A stretch of 64,000 bases of DNA from Motiliproteus sp. SC1-56. Lineage in GTDB: Bacteria > Pseudomonadota > Gammaproteobacteria > Pseudomonadales > Balneatricaceae. Below the pieces are notes generated by a model. It searched no databases, was not told the DNA's origin, and was given only the letters and a program-made list of their open reading frames with translations. The stretch spans positions 186,001-250,000 of the forward strand of contig NZ_JAEMGS010000004.1 of assembly GCF_017309075.1 (NCBI RefSeq), read 5' to 3'. A program made the position numbers and the translations under genes. This document shows, piece after piece, positions 26,552 through 37,059 of this stretch (positions are counted from its first letter, which is position 1; each line of letters starts with the position of its first letter).

Positions 26552-27517
26552 ATGTCTCAAGAGATCAAGCTTTCCATACCGGTTCCCACAGAGTTGGGGG
26601 GGTATCGACTGGACCAGGCGGTGGCGCAGATGTTTCCCGAATATTCCCGCTCCCGCCTGCAGAGCTGGATCAAGAGTGGCGAGTTGCAGGTGAACGGTGA
26701 GACGCGCCGGCCCCGGGACAAGCTGCTCGGCGGCGAAGAGGTGCGTATTCACGCCGAGCTCGAGAGCCAGGAACGCTGGGAGCCCGAAGCCATCGCGCTG
26801 GATATCGTCTATGAAGACGAGGCAATCCTGGTGCTGAACAAGCCCGCGGGGCTGGTGGTGCATCCGGCGGCGGGGCACAGCGGCGGCACCCTGCTCAACG
26901 CGCTTTTGCACCACGCCCCCGAAGTGGGCACGGTGCCCCGGGCCGGTATCGTCCATCGCCTTGATAAGGACACCACCGGACTGATGGTGGTGGCCAAGAC
27001 CCTGGAGGCGCAGACGGACCTGGTGGCCCAGCTGCAGGAGCGGGCCATGGGCCGTGAATACGAGGCGGTGGTCTGCGGCGTGATGACCGGCGGTGGCAGC
27101 GTCGATGAGCCTATGGGGCGTCACCCCAAGCAGCGGCAGAAGATGGCGGTGCACCCGATGGGCAAGGACGCGCTCACCCACTACCGGCTGCTGCATAAAT
27201 ATCGCGCCCATACCCACGTGCGGCTCAAGCTGGAGACCGGACGAACTCATCAGATCCGTGTCCACATGGCCCATATCCACTATCCGTTGGTAGGCGATCC
27301 CCTCTACGGTGGCCGCTTCCGCCTGCCCAAGGGCATCAGCCCGGAGTTGCGCGACGCCCTGCGGGGATTCAAGCGCCAGGCCCTTCATGCCCGCCAACTG
27401 ACCCTCTGGCACCCGGTCAAGGATCATGAAATGAGCTGGGAGGTGCCGCTGCCGGAGGATATGCAGGACCTGCTGCAGGCGCTGGCCGAGGACGCCAAGA
27501 CCCTGGAACGGTACTGA
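26552..27517 (+). CDS. rluD: 23S rRNA pseudouridine synthase RluD
   Basis: Makes pseudouridines 1911, 1915 and 1917 in helix 69 of 23S rRNA. 321 residues: an S4 RNA-binding domain (about 17-75), then the RluA-family catalytic domain with Asp138 in GIVHRLDKDTTGLMVVAK and the LNKPAGLVVHPAAGH segment. The ATG at 26552 after AAGGA gives MSQEIKLSIPV; an earlier ATG at 26528 lacks a site. A TATACT hexamer at 26509-26514 may be the -10. pgeF follows after 4 bases. Confidence 0.95.
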   Translation: MSQEIKLSIPVPTELGGYRLDQAVAQMFPEYSRSRLQSWIKSGELQVNGETRRPRDKLLGGEEVRIHAELESQERWEPEAIALDIVYEDEAILVLNKPAGLVVHPAAGHSGGTLLNALLHHAPEVGTVPRAGIVHRLDKDTTGLMVVAKTLEAQTDLVAQLQERAMGREYEAVVCGVMTGGGSVDEPMGRHPKQRQKMAVHPMGKDALTHYRLLHKYRAHTHVRLKLETGRTHQIRVHMAHIHYPLVGDPLYGGRFRLPKGISPELRDALRGFKRQALHARQLTLWHPVKDHEMSWEVPLPEDMQDLLQALAEDAKTLERY

Positions 27518-27521
27518 GGCG

Positions 27522-28280
27522 ATGCTGCGGGAGGCCGATCTGATCATCCCCCAATGGCCGGCCCCTTCCCGGGTCCGTGCCCGGGTGACCACCCGCGCCG
27601 GTGGGGTGAGCGAATCCCCCTTCGATACCCTGAACCTAGGGGGGCACGTCGGTGATGCGCCGTCGGCGGTAGCGGAAAACCGTCGATACCTTCAATCGCT
27701 GCTCGGCGATTCGGTTTGCTGCCACTGGATGGAGCAGGTGCACGGCACCGGGGTGTTCCGCTGTGATGGCCAAGATCCGGCACGGGTGGCCGAGGCCGAC
27801 GCCGCGGTCGCCACCGAGCCCTATCGCGCGTGCCTGGTGATGACGGCAGACTGTCTGCCGGTGCTGTTCGCGGCCCGGGACGGCAGTGCCGTGGGGGCCG
27901 CGCACGCCGGCTGGCGCGGTTTGGCCAATGGCGTCCTGGAAGCGGCCCTGGCGTCACTGCCAGTGAAGGCGTCGGAGGTCTTGTGCTGGCTGGGGCCGGC
28001 CATCGGGCCGGCGCATTTTGAGGTGGGCGAAGAGGTCCGCGAGGCCTTTACGACCATCGATCCGGCTGCCACGCACTGCTTTCTTCCCGGGCAGGCGCCG
28101 GGGAAGTGGCTGGCCGACCTTTACGCCCTGGCCCGGCTGCGGCTGGGGCGGGCCGGCGTTACCGGCGTCTACGGCGGCGATTTTTGCACCTATGCCGAGC
28201 GCCGGCGCTTCTACTCCTACCGCCGGGACGGGCGCACCGGGCGTATGGCCAGCCTGATCTGGCTGGCCGACGAAGCCTAG
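27522..28280 (+). CDS. pgeF: Peptidoglycan editing factor / purine nucleoside phosphorylase-like PgeF (YfiH)
   Basis: 252-residue member of the DUF152/LACC1 family. PgeF removes wrongly incorporated L-Ser from UDP-MurNAc; relatives act on purine nucleosides. The copper/zinc-ligand triad is intact: His74 (EQVHG), Cys111 (TADCLPV) and His128 (HAGWRG). The C-terminal [26 protein letters not shown] is typical. It is coupled to rluD. Its stop codon shares the palindrome CTAG with the stop of the convergent tdh gene (4-base overlap). Confidence 0.92.
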   Translation: MLREADLIIPQWPAPSRVRARVTTRAGGVSESPFDTLNLGGHVGDAPSAVAENRRYLQSLLGDSVCCHWMEQVHGTGVFRCDGQDPARVAEADAAVATEPYRACLVMTADCLPVLFAARDGSAVGAAHAGWRGLANGVLEAALASLPVKASEVLCWLGPAIGPAHFEVGEEVREAFTTIDPAATHCFLPGQAPGKWLADLYALARLRLGRAGVTGVYGGDFCTYAERRRFYSYRRDGRTGRMASLIWLADEA

Positions 28281-29308
28281 GCGGCTTCCCAGTCCAGGAT
28301 CACCTTCCCCGAGCGCCCTGAGCGCATCACCTCGAAGCCCTGCTGAAAGTCGTCGATGGCGAAGCGGTGGGTGATGATCGGCGAGAGGTCGAGGCCGGCC
28401 TGGATCAGGCTGGCCATCTTGTACCAGGTCTCGAACATCTCCCGGCCATAGATGCCCTTGATGGTCAGCCCCTTGAAGATCACCTGGGACCAGTCGATGG
28501 CCATGTCGGCGGCGGGAATCCCCAGCATCGCGATCTTGCCGCCGTGGTTGATCTTCTCCAGTGCCATGCGAAAGGCCGAGGGCACGCCGCTCATCTCCAG
28601 GCAGACATCAAAGCCCTCGGTCATACCGAGCTCGGCCATGACCGCCCCGATCGACTCGTCGTTGACGTTGACCACCCGGGTGGCCCCCAGTTTGGCCGCC
28701 AGTTCCAGCCGGTAGGGATTGATGTCGGTGATCACCACGTGTCGGGCGCCGGCGTGGCGGGCCACCGCGGCGGCCATGATGCCAATGGGCCCCGCGCCGG
28801 TGATCAGCACGTCCTCGCCGACCAGGTCAAAGGCCAGCGCGGTGTGCACCGCGTTGCCCAGCGGGTCGAAAATGGCTGCCAGGTCATCGGATATGCCTTC
28901 CGGAATCTTGAAGGCGTTGCCGGCGGGAATCACCAGGTACTCGGCGAAAGCGCCGGGCCGGTTGACCCCCACCCCGATGGTGTTGCGGCACAGGTGGCGC
29001 CTACCGGCCCGGCAGTTGCGGCAGTGACCGCAGGTGATGTGGCCTTCGCCGGAGACCCGGTCGCCGATGGCAAACCCTTGGACCTCCTGGCCGATGGCGG
29101 CAACGGTGCCCACGTACTCGTGCCCCACGGTCATGGGGACGGGGATGGTCTTCTGCGACCATTCGTCCCAGTTGTAGATGTGAATGTCGGTGCCGCAGAT
29201 GGCGGTCTTGCGGATTTTGATCAGCAGGTCGTTGTGACCGATTTCGGGAACCGGGCTGTCGTGGAGCCAGATGCCGGGTTCGTGATGCAGTTTGGCCAGG
29301 GTTTTCAT
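28277..29308 (-). CDS. tdh: L-threonine 3-dehydrogenase
   Basis: NAD-dependent oxidation of L-threonine to 2-amino-3-ketobutyrate, the first step of threonine breakdown to glycine and acetyl-CoA. 343-residue zinc medium-chain dehydrogenase. Catalytic zinc ligands are Cys38 (AICGTD) and His63-Glu64 (VGHEYVG); the structural zinc site lies in [19 protein letters not shown], followed by [13 protein letters not shown]. The Rossmann motif is [13 protein letters not shown]. It lies 29 bases after kbl on the same strand and overlaps the pgeF stop. The pair is inserted between pgeF and clpB, which are near neighbours in Pseudomonas. Confidence 0.96.
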   Translation of the reverse strand: MKTLAKLHHEPGIWLHDSPVPEIGHNDLLIKIRKTAICGTDIHIYNWDEWSQKTIPVPMTVGHEYVGTVAAIGQEVQGFAIGDRVSGEGHITCGHCRNCRAGRRHLCRNTIGVGVNRPGAFAEYLVIPAGNAFKIPEGISDDLAAIFDPLGNAVHTALAFDLVGEDVLITGAGPIGIMAAAVARHAGARHVVITDINPYRLELAAKLGATRVVNVNDESIGAVMAELGMTEGFDVCLEMSGVPSAFRMALEKINHGGKIAMLGIPAADMAIDWSQVIFKGLTIKGIYGREMFETWYKMASLIQAGLDLSPIITHRFAIDDFQQGFEVMRSGRSGKVILDWEAA

Positions 29309-29337
29309 GCTGCGGTATTCCTATAAAGCGGATTCGG

Positions 29338-30525
29338 CTAAATCAGGTTCAGGGTCTTGCCGACACGGGTAAAGGCGTCGATGGCCCGGTCCAGGTCCTC
29401 GAGGGTATGGGCGGCGGACATCTGGGTGCGAATGCGGGCCTCGCCCCGGGGGACTACCGGGAAGGAGAAGCCGATCACGTAGATGCCTTCCTTGAGCAGG
29501 GCATCGGCAAAACGGCCGGCGAGGGCGGCATCGCCGATCATCACCGGGATGATCGGATGATCGGCCCCGGCCAGGGTGAATCCGGCCGCCGTCATCTGTC
29601 GGCGAAAATAGGCGCTGTTGTCCTGCAGGCGCTGGCGCAGATCGTCACTCTCCTCGAGCAGCGCCAGGGCTTCCAGGGACGCGCTGACGATGGCCGGGGC
29701 CAGGGAGTTGGAAAAGAGGTAGGGACGCGAGCGCTGACGCAGCCAGTCGATGACCGCCTTTTTGCCGGCGGTGTAGCCGCCGCTGGCGCCGCCCAGTGCC
29801 TTGCCCAGGGTGCCGGTAAGGATGTCCACCCGGTCGATGACGCCGTGGTGCTCGTGGGTGCCGCGACCCTTGGCGCCGAGAAAGCCCACCGCGTGGGAGT
29901 CGTCCACCATCACCAGGGCGTCGTACTTGTCCGCCAGGTCGCAGATGGCCGGCAGGTTGGCGATCACCCCGTCCATGGAGAAGACGCCGTCGGTGGCGAT
30001 CAGGCGGAAACGGGCATCCTGGGCCTCGATCAGGCGCTGCTCCAGCTCGGTCATGTTGTTGTTGGCGTAGCGGTAGCGGCGCGCCTTGCATAGGCGCACC
30101 CCGTCGATGATGCTGGCATGGTTGAGGGCGTCGCTGATGATGGCGTCCTCGGCGCCGAACAGGGTCTCGAACAGACCGCCGTTGGCGTCAAAGCAGGAAG
30201 AGTAGAGGATGCTCGCCTCGGTGCCGAGAAAACCGCCTAGGCGCTGTTCCAGCCGGTGGTGCATATCCTGGGTGCCGCAGATGAACCGCACCGAGGCCAT
30301 GCCGAAGCCTCTCTCGTCCAGGCCAGTCTTGGCCGCTTCGATCAGTCGCGGGTGGTTGGCCAGTCCCAGGTAGTTGTTGGCGCAGAAATTCAGGACTTCG
30401 GCGCCGGACTGAACCCGGACGTGGGCCTGCTGGGCGGAGGTGATCTCGCGCTCGTCTTTGTACAGGCCCTGTTGGCGCAGGGTTTCAGTTTCCTGGGCCA
30501 GGTGATGGTAAAAGTCGGCGCGCAT
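29338..30525 (-). CDS. kbl: Glycine C-acetyltransferase (2-amino-3-ketobutyrate CoA ligase)
   Basis: PLP enzyme that cleaves 2-amino-3-ketobutyrate with CoA to glycine and acetyl-CoA, completing the Tdh pathway. 395 residues of the alpha-oxoamine synthase family; the PLP lysine is in [17 protein letters not shown], and [14 protein letters not shown] and [18 protein letters not shown] are conserved. The start [12 protein letters not shown] at 30525 follows GAAGGAG; the open frame reaches 30564 but without a better start. kbl-tdh is the usual two-gene operon. Confidence 0.96.
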   Translation of the reverse strand: MRADFYHHLAQETETLRQQGLYKDEREITSAQQAHVRVQSGAEVLNFCANNYLGLANHPRLIEAAKTGLDERGFGMASVRFICGTQDMHHRLEQRLGGFLGTEASILYSSCFDANGGLFETLFGAEDAIISDALNHASIIDGVRLCKARRYRYANNNMTELEQRLIEAQDARFRLIATDGVFSMDGVIANLPAICDLADKYDALVMVDDSHAVGFLGAKGRGTHEHHGVIDRVDILTGTLGKALGGASGGYTAGKKAVIDWLRQRSRPYLFSNSLAPAIVSASLEALALLEESDDLRQRLQDNSAYFRRQMTAAGFTLAGADHPIIPVMIGDAALAGRFADALLKEGIYVIGFSFPVVPRGEARIRTQMSAAHTLEDLDRAIDAFTRVGKTLNLI

Positions 30526-30685
30526 GAAAAGCTCCTTCAACAATCCGGCTGGATAAAAATCCAATATATAAGAATTGCGCCTATGCTAGTCCTGGGTAGA
30601 GGGTGGCGTCAATGGTATGCAGGATAAAAATTCTGTATGTTGGAAAAGCAGTGCAATGCTTCTCTCCCTTACAACCATAGTTCGC

Positions 30686-30713
30686 CTTGAAGTTTCCCGG
30701 GGTGGCCGCATCT
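30686..30713 (+). promoter_or_regulatory. Heat-shock (sigma-32) promoter of clpB
   Basis: CTTGAAG (30686-30692), a 13-base spacer and CCGCATCT (30706-30713). This fits the sigma-32 consensus CTTGAAA N13-15 CCCCATNT with one mismatch in each box. It lies 74 bases before the clpB start. Confidence 0.8.
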
Positions 30714-30786
30714 TTATAAGCAACACGCCGCCGACCATCCGGCGCCCTGCCGATCCCGGCGGAACTTTTTCAGAGAGGGTTTCCCC

Positions 30787-33363
30787 ATGCGAATGGACCG
30801 ACTGACCAGTAAACTTCAGGAAGCGATTGTCGACGCCCAGTCCCTGGCTGTGGGCCGTGACCATAACCTGATTGAACCCGTACACCTGGCGTATGCCCTG
30901 CTGGAGCAGAAAGGCGGCAGTATCAAGCCGCTACTCGGCCAGGCCGGCTTCGACGTGGACAAACTGCGCCGCGGGATGGAGAAGATTCTCGACGGCTTGG
31001 CCACCGTGCAGCACCCCGATGGCGAAGTGAGCATGTCCCCGGCCCTGGGCAAGGTGCTCAACCTGGCCGACAAGTACGCCCAGCAACGCAAGGACCAGTA
31101 CATCTCCAGCGAGATGGTGATGCTGGGTGCGATGGAGGACAAGGGGCCGCTGGGTGATCTGATGCGAGCCAGCGGGGGCAGCCTGGAGAGCCTCAAGGCG
31201 GCCATCGATAAGGTGCGCGGCGGGCAGTCGGTGGGGGATCCCAACGCCGAGGAGAGCCGCCAGGCCCTGGAGCGCTTCACCATCGACCTCACCGCCCGGG
31301 CTGCCAGCGGCAAGCTGGACCCGGTGATCGGCCGCGACGACGAGATCCGCCGCGCCATCCAGGTGCTGCAGCGGCGGACCAAGAACAACCCGGTGCTGAT
31401 CGGCGAGCCGGGGGTGGGTAAGACCGCCATTATCGAGGGGCTGGCCCAGCGCATTATCAACGGTGAGGTGCCCGAGGGGCTCAAGGACAAACGGGTTCTG
31501 GCCCTTGATATGGGCGCGTTGATCGCCGGCGCCAAGTACCGGGGCGAGTTCGAGGAGCGGCTGAAGTCCGTGCTCAACGAGCTGGCCAAGGAGGAGGGGC
31601 GTATCATCCTGTTCATCGACGAGCTGCACACCATGGTGGGGGCCGGCAAGTCGGAAGGGGCCATGGATGCGGGCAACATGCTCAAGCCAGCGCTGGCCCG
31701 GGGCGAACTGCACTGCGTCGGCGCCACCACCCTGGACGAGTACCGCCAGTACATCGAGAAGGATGCGGCCCTTGAGCGCCGCTTCCAGAAAGTGCTGGTG
31801 CTCGAGCCCACCGTGGAGGACACCATCGCCATTCTGCGGGGGCTCAAGGAACGCTACGAAATCCACCACGGGGTGGTGATCAACGACTCGGCGATTATCG
31901 CCGCCTGTCGCCTGTCTAACCGCTACATCACCGACCGTCAGTTGCCGGACAAGGCGATTGACCTTATCGACGAGGCGGCCAGCCGCATCCGCATGGAGAT
32001 GGACTCCAAGCCCGAGTCCATGGACCGCCTCGAGCGCCGCTTGATCCAGCTGAAGATGGAGCGCGAGGCGCTGAAGAAAGAGAGCGACGCGGCGTCGCGC
32101 AAGCACCTCGAGGAGCTGGAAGAGGTCATCGCGTCCGTGGAACGGGAATACTCCGATCTGGAAGAGGTGTGGAAAACCGAGAAGGCGGCCCTGCACGGCT
32201 CCCAGAAGGTCAAGGAGCAGCTCGACCAGGCTCGCCAGGATATGGAGGTGGCCCGCCGGGAGGGCAATCTGGCGCGCATGTCCGAGCTGCAGTACGGGGT
32301 GATTCCGGAGCTCGAGAAGCAGCTCGACATGGCCAGCCAGGCGGAGATGCTCGACACCAAGCTGCTGCGTAACAAGGTCGCCGAAGAGGAGGTGGCCGAG
32401 GTGGTCTCCAAGTGGACCGGTATTCCGGTCTCCAAGATGCTGGAGGGTGAACGCGAGAAACTGCTGCGCATGGAAGAGGCCCTGCACGAGTGGGTGGTGG
32501 GGCAGGACGAAGCGGTGGTGGCGGTGGCCAACGCCGTGCGGCGTTCCCGCGCCGGCCTTGCCGATCCTAACCGGCCCAACGGTTCGTTTCTGTTCCTGGG
32601 CCCCACCGGGGTGGGTAAGACCGAGCTGTGCAAGTCCCTGGCGCGCTTTCTCTTTGACACCGAGGAGGCCATGGTGCGCATCGACATGTCCGAGTTCATG
32701 GAGAAGCACTCCGTGGCCCGGTTGATTGGTGCACCTCCCGGCTACGTGGGGTATGAGGAAGGGGGCTACCTGACTGAGGCCGTGCGCCGGCGCCCCTACT
32801 CAGTGTTGTTGCTGGACGAGGTGGAGAAGGCCCACCCGGATGTCTTCAACGTGCTGTTGCAGGTGCTGGAAGACGGCCGTCTCACCGATGGTCAGGGACG
32901 TACCGTGGATTTTCGCAATACCGTGGTGGTCATGACCTCCAACCTCGGCTCGGACATCATCCAGGGCTACAGCGACGACCAGGACTACGGGCAGATGAAG
33001 GATACGGTGATGGAGGTGGTGGGGACCCATTTCCGTCCGGAGTTCATTAACCGGGTCGACGAGGTGGTGGTGTTCCACTCCCTGGGGCGCGATCAGGTGC
33101 GTGGCATCGCCCGTATTCAGCTGGAGCGGCTCGACCAGCGCCTGACCGAGCGGGAGCTCTCCCTGGAGCTCAGCGACGGGGCCCTGGACCTGCTGATGGA
33201 GGCTGGCTTCGACCCGGTCTACGGGGCGCGGCCGTTGAAGCGGGCGATTCAGCGTCACGTGGAGAACCCACTGGCCGAGGCGATCCTTTCCGGCGATTAT
33301 CTGCCAGGGGACCGCATACTCGCGGGGGCAGAGGACGGGCGGATCCAGTTCCGCAAAGCCTGA
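30787..33363 (+). CDS. clpB: ATP-dependent disaggregase ClpB
   Basis: Hsp100 chaperone that threads and rescues aggregated proteins together with DnaK. 858 residues: Clp_N domain (1-150), AAA-1 with Walker [11 protein letters not shown] (about 205) and Walker [14 protein letters not shown], the long coiled-coil M domain (about 410-525) that separates ClpB from ClpA/C, and AAA-2 with GPTGVGKTE and the [15 protein letters not shown] Walker B. No ClpP-binding IGF/L loop is evident. The ATG at 30787 follows GAGAGG by 8 bases and gives [11 protein letters not shown] as in other ClpBs. Monocistronic. Confidence 0.98.
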   Translation: MRMDRLTSKLQEAIVDAQSLAVGRDHNLIEPVHLAYALLEQKGGSIKPLLGQAGFDVDKLRRGMEKILDGLATVQHPDGEVSMSPALGKVLNLADKYAQQRKDQYISSEMVMLGAMEDKGPLGDLMRASGGSLESLKAAIDKVRGGQSVGDPNAEESRQALERFTIDLTARAASGKLDPVIGRDDEIRRAIQVLQRRTKNNPVLIGEPGVGKTAIIEGLAQRIINGEVPEGLKDKRVLALDMGALIAGAKYRGEFEERLKSVLNELAKEEGRIILFIDELHTMVGAGKSEGAMDAGNMLKPALARGELHCVGATTLDEYRQYIEKDAALERRFQKVLVLEPTVEDTIAILRGLKERYEIHHGVVINDSAIIAACRLSNRYITDRQLPDKAIDLIDEAASRIRMEMDSKPESMDRLERRLIQLKMEREALKKESDAASRKHLEELEEVIASVEREYSDLEEVWKTEKAALHGSQKVKEQLDQARQDMEVARREGNLARMSELQYGVIPELEKQLDMASQAEMLDTKLLRNKVAEEEVAEVVSKWTGIPVSKMLEGEREKLLRMEEALHEWVVGQDEAVVAVANAVRRSRAGLADPNRPNGSFLFLGPTGVGKTELCKSLARFLFDTEEAMVRIDMSEFMEKHSVARLIGAPPGYVGYEEGGYLTEAVRRRPYSVLLLDEVEKAHPDVFNVLLQVLEDGRLTDGQGRTVDFRNTVVVMTSNLGSDIIQGYSDDQDYGQMKDTVMEVVGTHFRPEFINRVDEVVVFHSLGRDQVRGIARIQLERLDQRLTERELSLELSDGALDLLMEAGFDPVYGARPLKRAIQRHVENPLAEAILSGDYLPGDRILAGAEDGRIQFRKA

Positions 33364-33370
33364 CCCCCAC

Positions 33371-33396
33371 CGGGGTGCTCTTTAAGGAGCACCCCG
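33371..33396 (+). terminator. Hairpin after clpB without U-tract
   Basis: A perfect 10-bp stem, CGGGGTGCTC with GAGCACCCCG, 6-base loop, starting 8 bases after the clpB stop. The T-run of a classical terminator is missing, so it may act as a 3' stabiliser or need Rho. Confidence 0.5.
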
Positions 33397-33530
33397 AATC
33401 CATGATGCTCCCCTGTAGCTATCCGCGCAAAACCGTCACGAGGGCTTTTTCCCCACCACTGCTGGCGGCCCCTGCATAATTCTTCTAGCTTTATTCCGAA
33501 AGGGCGAAGCGCTGCAGCTTAGGAGGTCGT

Positions 33531-34163
33531 ATGGAGATCCGTCCGGCCACTCCGGCCGATGCGCGGGACTTGGCATTTCTTGTCGACCAGGCCGGCGAGG
33601 GTTTGCCCCGTTATCTCTGGGGGCTGGCCCACGGTGGGGGATTGCGTGGGGATGCATTGCTGGCCTATGGCGCTGAGCGGGCGATGCGCGAGGACGAGGA
33701 CTTCAGCTACCGCAATGCCCGTGTGGCGGTGGTGGATGCCAAGATTGCCGGTATGCTGCTGGGGTATCGGTTATCGAGTCCTTATGACCTGACCAAGGGG
33801 CTGTCGTTGCCGGAAGTGGTGCGCCCGCTGGTGGAACTCGAAGCCCTGGTACCGGGCAGCTGGTATATCAATGCGATCGCCACCTACGAGCGCTTTCGCG
33901 GCCAGGGAGTGGCCTCGGCGCTGCTCTCGGAAGCGGTGCGGCTGGCCCGTGACTCGGGGGCGGACCGTCTCAGCCTGATCGTCAAGAGTGAGAATCAGAC
34001 CGCCGGTATGCTCTACCGCAAGCTGGGGTTTGAGACCCTGGCCAGAAGGCCCATGGAGCCTTACCCCGGAGGGCGGCTGCGCAGCGAGTGGCTGCTGATG
34101 CTAAAGCCGCTGGAGGCGGGGCGCAGCGACAGCACTTCGGCGCAAGCCAACGTTGAATTCTGA
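33531..34163 (+). CDS. GNAT-family N-acetyltransferase
   Basis: 210-residue single-domain acetyl-CoA-dependent transferase. Motif A with the P-loop-like RFRGQGVASALLSEA binds the pantetheine pyrophosphate. The N-terminal EIRPATPADARDLAFLVDQAGEG and the SENQTAGMLYRKLGFE motif B are standard GNAT. GGAGG lies just before the ATG. The stop TGA overlaps the next ATG (TGATG), so the two proteins are translationally coupled. Substrate unknown. Confidence 0.85.
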   Translation: MEIRPATPADARDLAFLVDQAGEGLPRYLWGLAHGGGLRGDALLAYGAERAMREDEDFSYRNARVAVVDAKIAGMLLGYRLSSPYDLTKGLSLPEVVRPLVELEALVPGSWYINAIATYERFRGQGVASALLSEAVRLARDSGADRLSLIVKSENQTAGMLYRKLGFETLARRPMEPYPGGRLRSEWLLMLKPLEAGRSDSTSAQANVEF

Positions 34164-34567
34164 TGCACGTGTTTACCTACGGTACCCTGATGTTTGACCC
34201 GGTCTGGAGCCGGGTGGTGGCGGCGCGTTACCCTACCGTGCCCGGGAAGTTAGCAGGGTTTAGGCGCATGCGGGTGCGCGGCGATGCCTACCCGGCGCTG
34301 ATTCCGGGAGTGGCTCAGGATGTCGTGGGTGGGCGGGTTTACCTCAGCGTCGACATGGACGATGTGCTGCGCCTGGACCGCTTCGAGGGGGAACAGTACA
34401 GCCGCTGCGTGAAGGAGATCCAGACCGAGAAGGGGCCGCTGCGCTGTGCTGTTTACGTGTTCAAACCGCAGTATCTGCGGCTAGTCAGCGAACATACCTG
34501 GGAGCCCGAATGGTTCGCACGCCGGGGCATTCACCGCTTTTTAAACCGCTACCGCGGCTTTCTGTAG
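34163..34567 (+). CDS. Gamma-glutamylcyclotransferase-like (AIG2/GGCT) protein
   Basis: 134 residues with the family's N-terminal VFTYGTLMFDPVW and the catalytic-Glu motif LDRFEGEQYSR (Glu75). Enzymes of this fold release 5-oxoproline from gamma-glutamyl amino acids or amines. The AIG2-like subset in Proteobacteria is mostly uncharacterised. Coupling to the GNAT gene suggests a shared small-molecule substrate, but nothing more specific can be said. Confidence 0.82.
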   Translation: MHVFTYGTLMFDPVWSRVVAARYPTVPGKLAGFRRMRVRGDAYPALIPGVAQDVVGGRVYLSVDMDDVLRLDRFEGEQYSRCVKEIQTEKGPLRCAVYVFKPQYLRLVSEHTWEPEWFARRGIHRFLNRYRGFL

Positions 34568-34580
34568 AGCAGGCCCCGGG

Positions 34581-34853
34581 TTAATACAGGGCCTTTTCGT
34601 CACGCACCACCTCGCGCAGGATCTGCAGGAACAGCTTGTCGGCGTCGCTGTGCTGGTTGGGAATCTTGACGTTGGTGGTGGCGCTGACGCGCTCGGCGAT
34701 CTTGCGCTCGGCGTCTTCCTCGTCAATCAGTTCCCGGGTGATGGAGAGGCACTGCTCGGCGATCTGCGGCTCTACGAGTACTTTCTTGATAAAGACCTTG
34801 AGCTCTTCGATGATGCGGTCGCGGTTGCGGATTTCGATGGCGGTCATGGTCAC
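34581..34853 (-). CDS. Small conserved-type hypothetical protein
   Basis: A 90-residue protein, highly charged and predicted mostly helical, with no signal peptide, membrane segment or Cys motif. It starts MTMTAIEIRNRDRIIEELK and contains ELIDEEDAERKIAERVSATTNVKI. The start follows GGGGTGACC, a weak ribosome site. It is convergent with the GGCT-like gene, 13 bases apart. I do not recognise the family. Upstream, 34876-34902 forms a perfect 9-bp hairpin. Confidence 0.6.
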   Translation of the reverse strand: MTMTAIEIRNRDRIIEELKVFIKKVLVEPQIAEQCLSITRELIDEEDAERKIAERVSATTNVKIPNQHSDADKLFLQILREVVRDEKALY

Positions 34854-35336
34854 CCCTTATGCTGGACCTGCGTTAGCGACGGGCGCCTGCGCGGCCCGTC
34901 GCCCTCAAGTGTATGTCGGCAACTATAAATCAGAAATCGGTCCGGCCCTAATACTTCGTGGATGCTGCGCGCTGAAGGGATTAAATTCGCTGTTAGACCT
35001 TTGGGGTGGTTGCTAGCTACCGCAACCGGTGCCACAATGTCGATTCCTTTGTTTAGGCAAATAGCGTGCAGGTACCCCTGGCGCTATGTGATTTAGGCCA
35101 TACCGGGCTTACATCCGTCCTTGCCGCGCCGATTAACGTATTGTGTCGGTGCATGACCTGAACGACCCGTCTCCCGACCCTCATGTCAGGCGACACTCCC
35201 AAGCCCGGTAACTGCCTGCCTCTGCTGGATCCTCCAGCCTGCCGGAAACAGGGAGTGGCGCGATTGCTCTGCCTTCGCTGCACTGAATCTTGACCGATAC
35301 GCGGCCTGGGCTGCGTAAGATCTGAGGGTGATAAAA
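34854..35336. other. 483-base gap upstream of ilvI
   Basis: No gene is supported here. It contains a 9-bp hairpin (34876-34884 with 34894-34902) and a smaller one (GGTTGC/GCAACC, 35008-35027). It should hold the promoter and any regulator site for ilvIH. I looked for a branched-chain attenuator leader peptide and found no convincing run of Leu, Ile or Val codons before a terminator. The base composition is less GC-rich than flanking genes. Confidence 0.4.
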
Positions 35337-37058
35337 GTGGAATTACTGTCCGGCGCTGATATGGTTGCCCGCTTCCTGGCTGACGAAGGTGTGGAATACA
35401 TCTACGGCTATCCGGGAGGTGCGCTGCTTCACATCTACGATGCGCTTTTCCAGCAGGATAAAGTTCAACACATTCTGGTGCGCCACGAGCAGGCGGCCAC
35501 CCACATGGCGGACGCCTATGCCCGCGCCACCGGCAAGCCCGGTGTGGTGCTGGTCACCTCGGGGCCGGGGGCAACTAACGCGGTGACCGGTATCGCGACC
35601 GCTTACATGGACTCCATTCCCATGGTGGTCATCAGCGGCCAGGTGATGAGCCACCTGATCGGCGAGGACGCCTTCCAGGAGTGCGACATGGTGGGCGTCA
35701 CCCGGCCGGTGGTGAAGCACAATATGAGCATCAAGTCGCCGGAAGAGATTCCCATGGCCCTGAAGAAGGCGTTCTACATCGCCTCCACCGGCCGTCCCGG
35801 TCCGGTGGTGGTGGATATTCCCAAGGACATGACTACCCCTACGGAGCGTTACGAGTACGTCTACCCCGAGTCGGTCAAACTGCGTTCCTACAACCCGGTG
35901 ACCCGGGGACACAGCGGCCAGATCAAGAAGGCGGTGGAGCTGCTGGTGAACGCCAAGCGGCCGGTGATTCTTGCCGGTGGTGGTGTGATCCATGCCAATG
36001 CCTCCGAGCAGCTCACCGAGCTGGCACGGATGCTGAACTACCCGGTGGTCAACACCCTGATGGGACTCGGCACCTACCCCGGCACCGACCCGCAGTTCCT
36101 GGGCATGCCCGGCATGCACGGCTCGGTGGAGGCCAACATGGCCATGCACCATGCCGATATGATCCTGAACCTGGGGTCGCGACTGGATGACCGCATCACC
36201 AACGCCACCGAGAAGTTCTGCCCCACCGCCAAACTGGTGCACGTGGATATCGACCCCTCGTCGATCTCCAAGACCGTCGCCGCCGACGTGCCCATCGTCG
36301 GGCCGCTGGACTCGGTGCTGAACGAAATACTGAAGCTGGCCAAGGCCAGTGAGGTGGAGCGCGATGAAGAGGCGCTGGCCACCTGGTGGCAGCAAATCGA
36401 GGAGTGGCGTCGGCGCCACGGCGGTCGCTACCGTACTGACGACTCCGAGCTGATGAAGCCGCAGCAGGTGGTCGAGGCCCTCTGCAAGGTGACCAAGGGG
36501 GACGCCTACGTCTGCTCGGATGTCGGGCAGCATCAGATGTTCGCCGCCCAGTACTACAAGTTCAACAAGCCGCGGCGCTGGCTCAACTCCGGGGGGCTCG
36601 GCACCATGGGCTACGGTTTGCCGGCGGCTATGGGGGTCAAGCTTAACTTCCCCGACGAGGAGGTCGTCTGCGTGACCGGCGAAGGGAGCATCCAGATGAA
36701 TATTCAGGAGCTCTCCACCTGCGCCCAGTACAACCTGCCGCTGAAGATTGTCTGCATCAACAACCAGTCCCTGGGCATGGTGCGCCAGTGGCAGGACCTC
36801 AACTACGAGAGCCGTCACAGCCAGTCCTACATGGAGTCCCTGCCGGATTTCACCAAGCTTGTGGAGGCCTACGGTCACGTGGGCATGGAGGTGACCCGGC
36901 TGGAGGAGCTCGAGAGCACCCTGGAGAAGGCGTTTGCGATGAAAGATAAGCTGGTCTTTATCAACGTCTACGTCGATCCCTACGAGCATGTCTACCCCAT
37001 GCAGGTACCCAAGGCATCCATGCGCGATATGTGGCTGAGCAAGACGGAGAGAACTTAA
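35337..37058 (+). CDS. ilvI: Acetolactate synthase large subunit, IlvI
   Basis: Thiamine-diphosphate enzyme joining pyruvate with pyruvate or 2-oxobutyrate, first step of valine, leucine and isoleucine synthesis. 573 residues. The catalytic Glu is in [15 protein letters not shown]; the C-terminal TPP motif runs [29 protein letters not shown]. The GTG at 35337, 8 bases after GAGGG, gives [14 protein letters not shown], aligning with E. coli IlvI; an upstream GTG (35328) overlaps the ribosome site. It forms an operon with ilvH, one base apart. Feedback by valine would act through IlvH. Confidence 0.96.
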   Translation: MELLSGADMVARFLADEGVEYIYGYPGGALLHIYDALFQQDKVQHILVRHEQAATHMADAYARATGKPGVVLVTSGPGATNAVTGIATAYMDSIPMVVISGQVMSHLIGEDAFQECDMVGVTRPVVKHNMSIKSPEEIPMALKKAFYIASTGRPGPVVVDIPKDMTTPTERYEYVYPESVKLRSYNPVTRGHSGQIKKAVELLVNAKRPVILAGGGVIHANASEQLTELARMLNYPVVNTLMGLGTYPGTDPQFLGMPGMHGSVEANMAMHHADMILNLGSRLDDRITNATEKFCPTAKLVHVDIDPSSISKTVAADVPIVGPLDSVLNEILKLAKASEVERDEEALATWWQQIEEWRRRHGGRYRTDDSELMKPQQVVEALCKVTKGDAYVCSDVGQHQMFAAQYYKFNKPRRWLNSGGLGTMGYGLPAAMGVKLNFPDEEVVCVTGEGSIQMNIQELSTCAQYNLPLKIVCINNQSLGMVRQWQDLNYESRHSQSYMESLPDFTKLVEAYGHVGMEVTRLEELESTLEKAFAMKDKLVFINVYVDPYEHVYPMQVPKASMRDMWLSKTERT

Positions 37059-37059
37059 G

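Noticed and set aside
35037-35096. 19-codon frame upstream of ilvI as an attenuator leader peptide
   Set aside because: It has only scattered Ile, Leu and Val codons, no ribosome site, and no terminator-antiterminator pair follows it.
35290-35321. TTGACC and TAAGAT before ilvI as a promoter
   Set aside because: The spacer is 20 bases and the start would fall at the ilvI start codon, leaving no ribosome site in the transcript.
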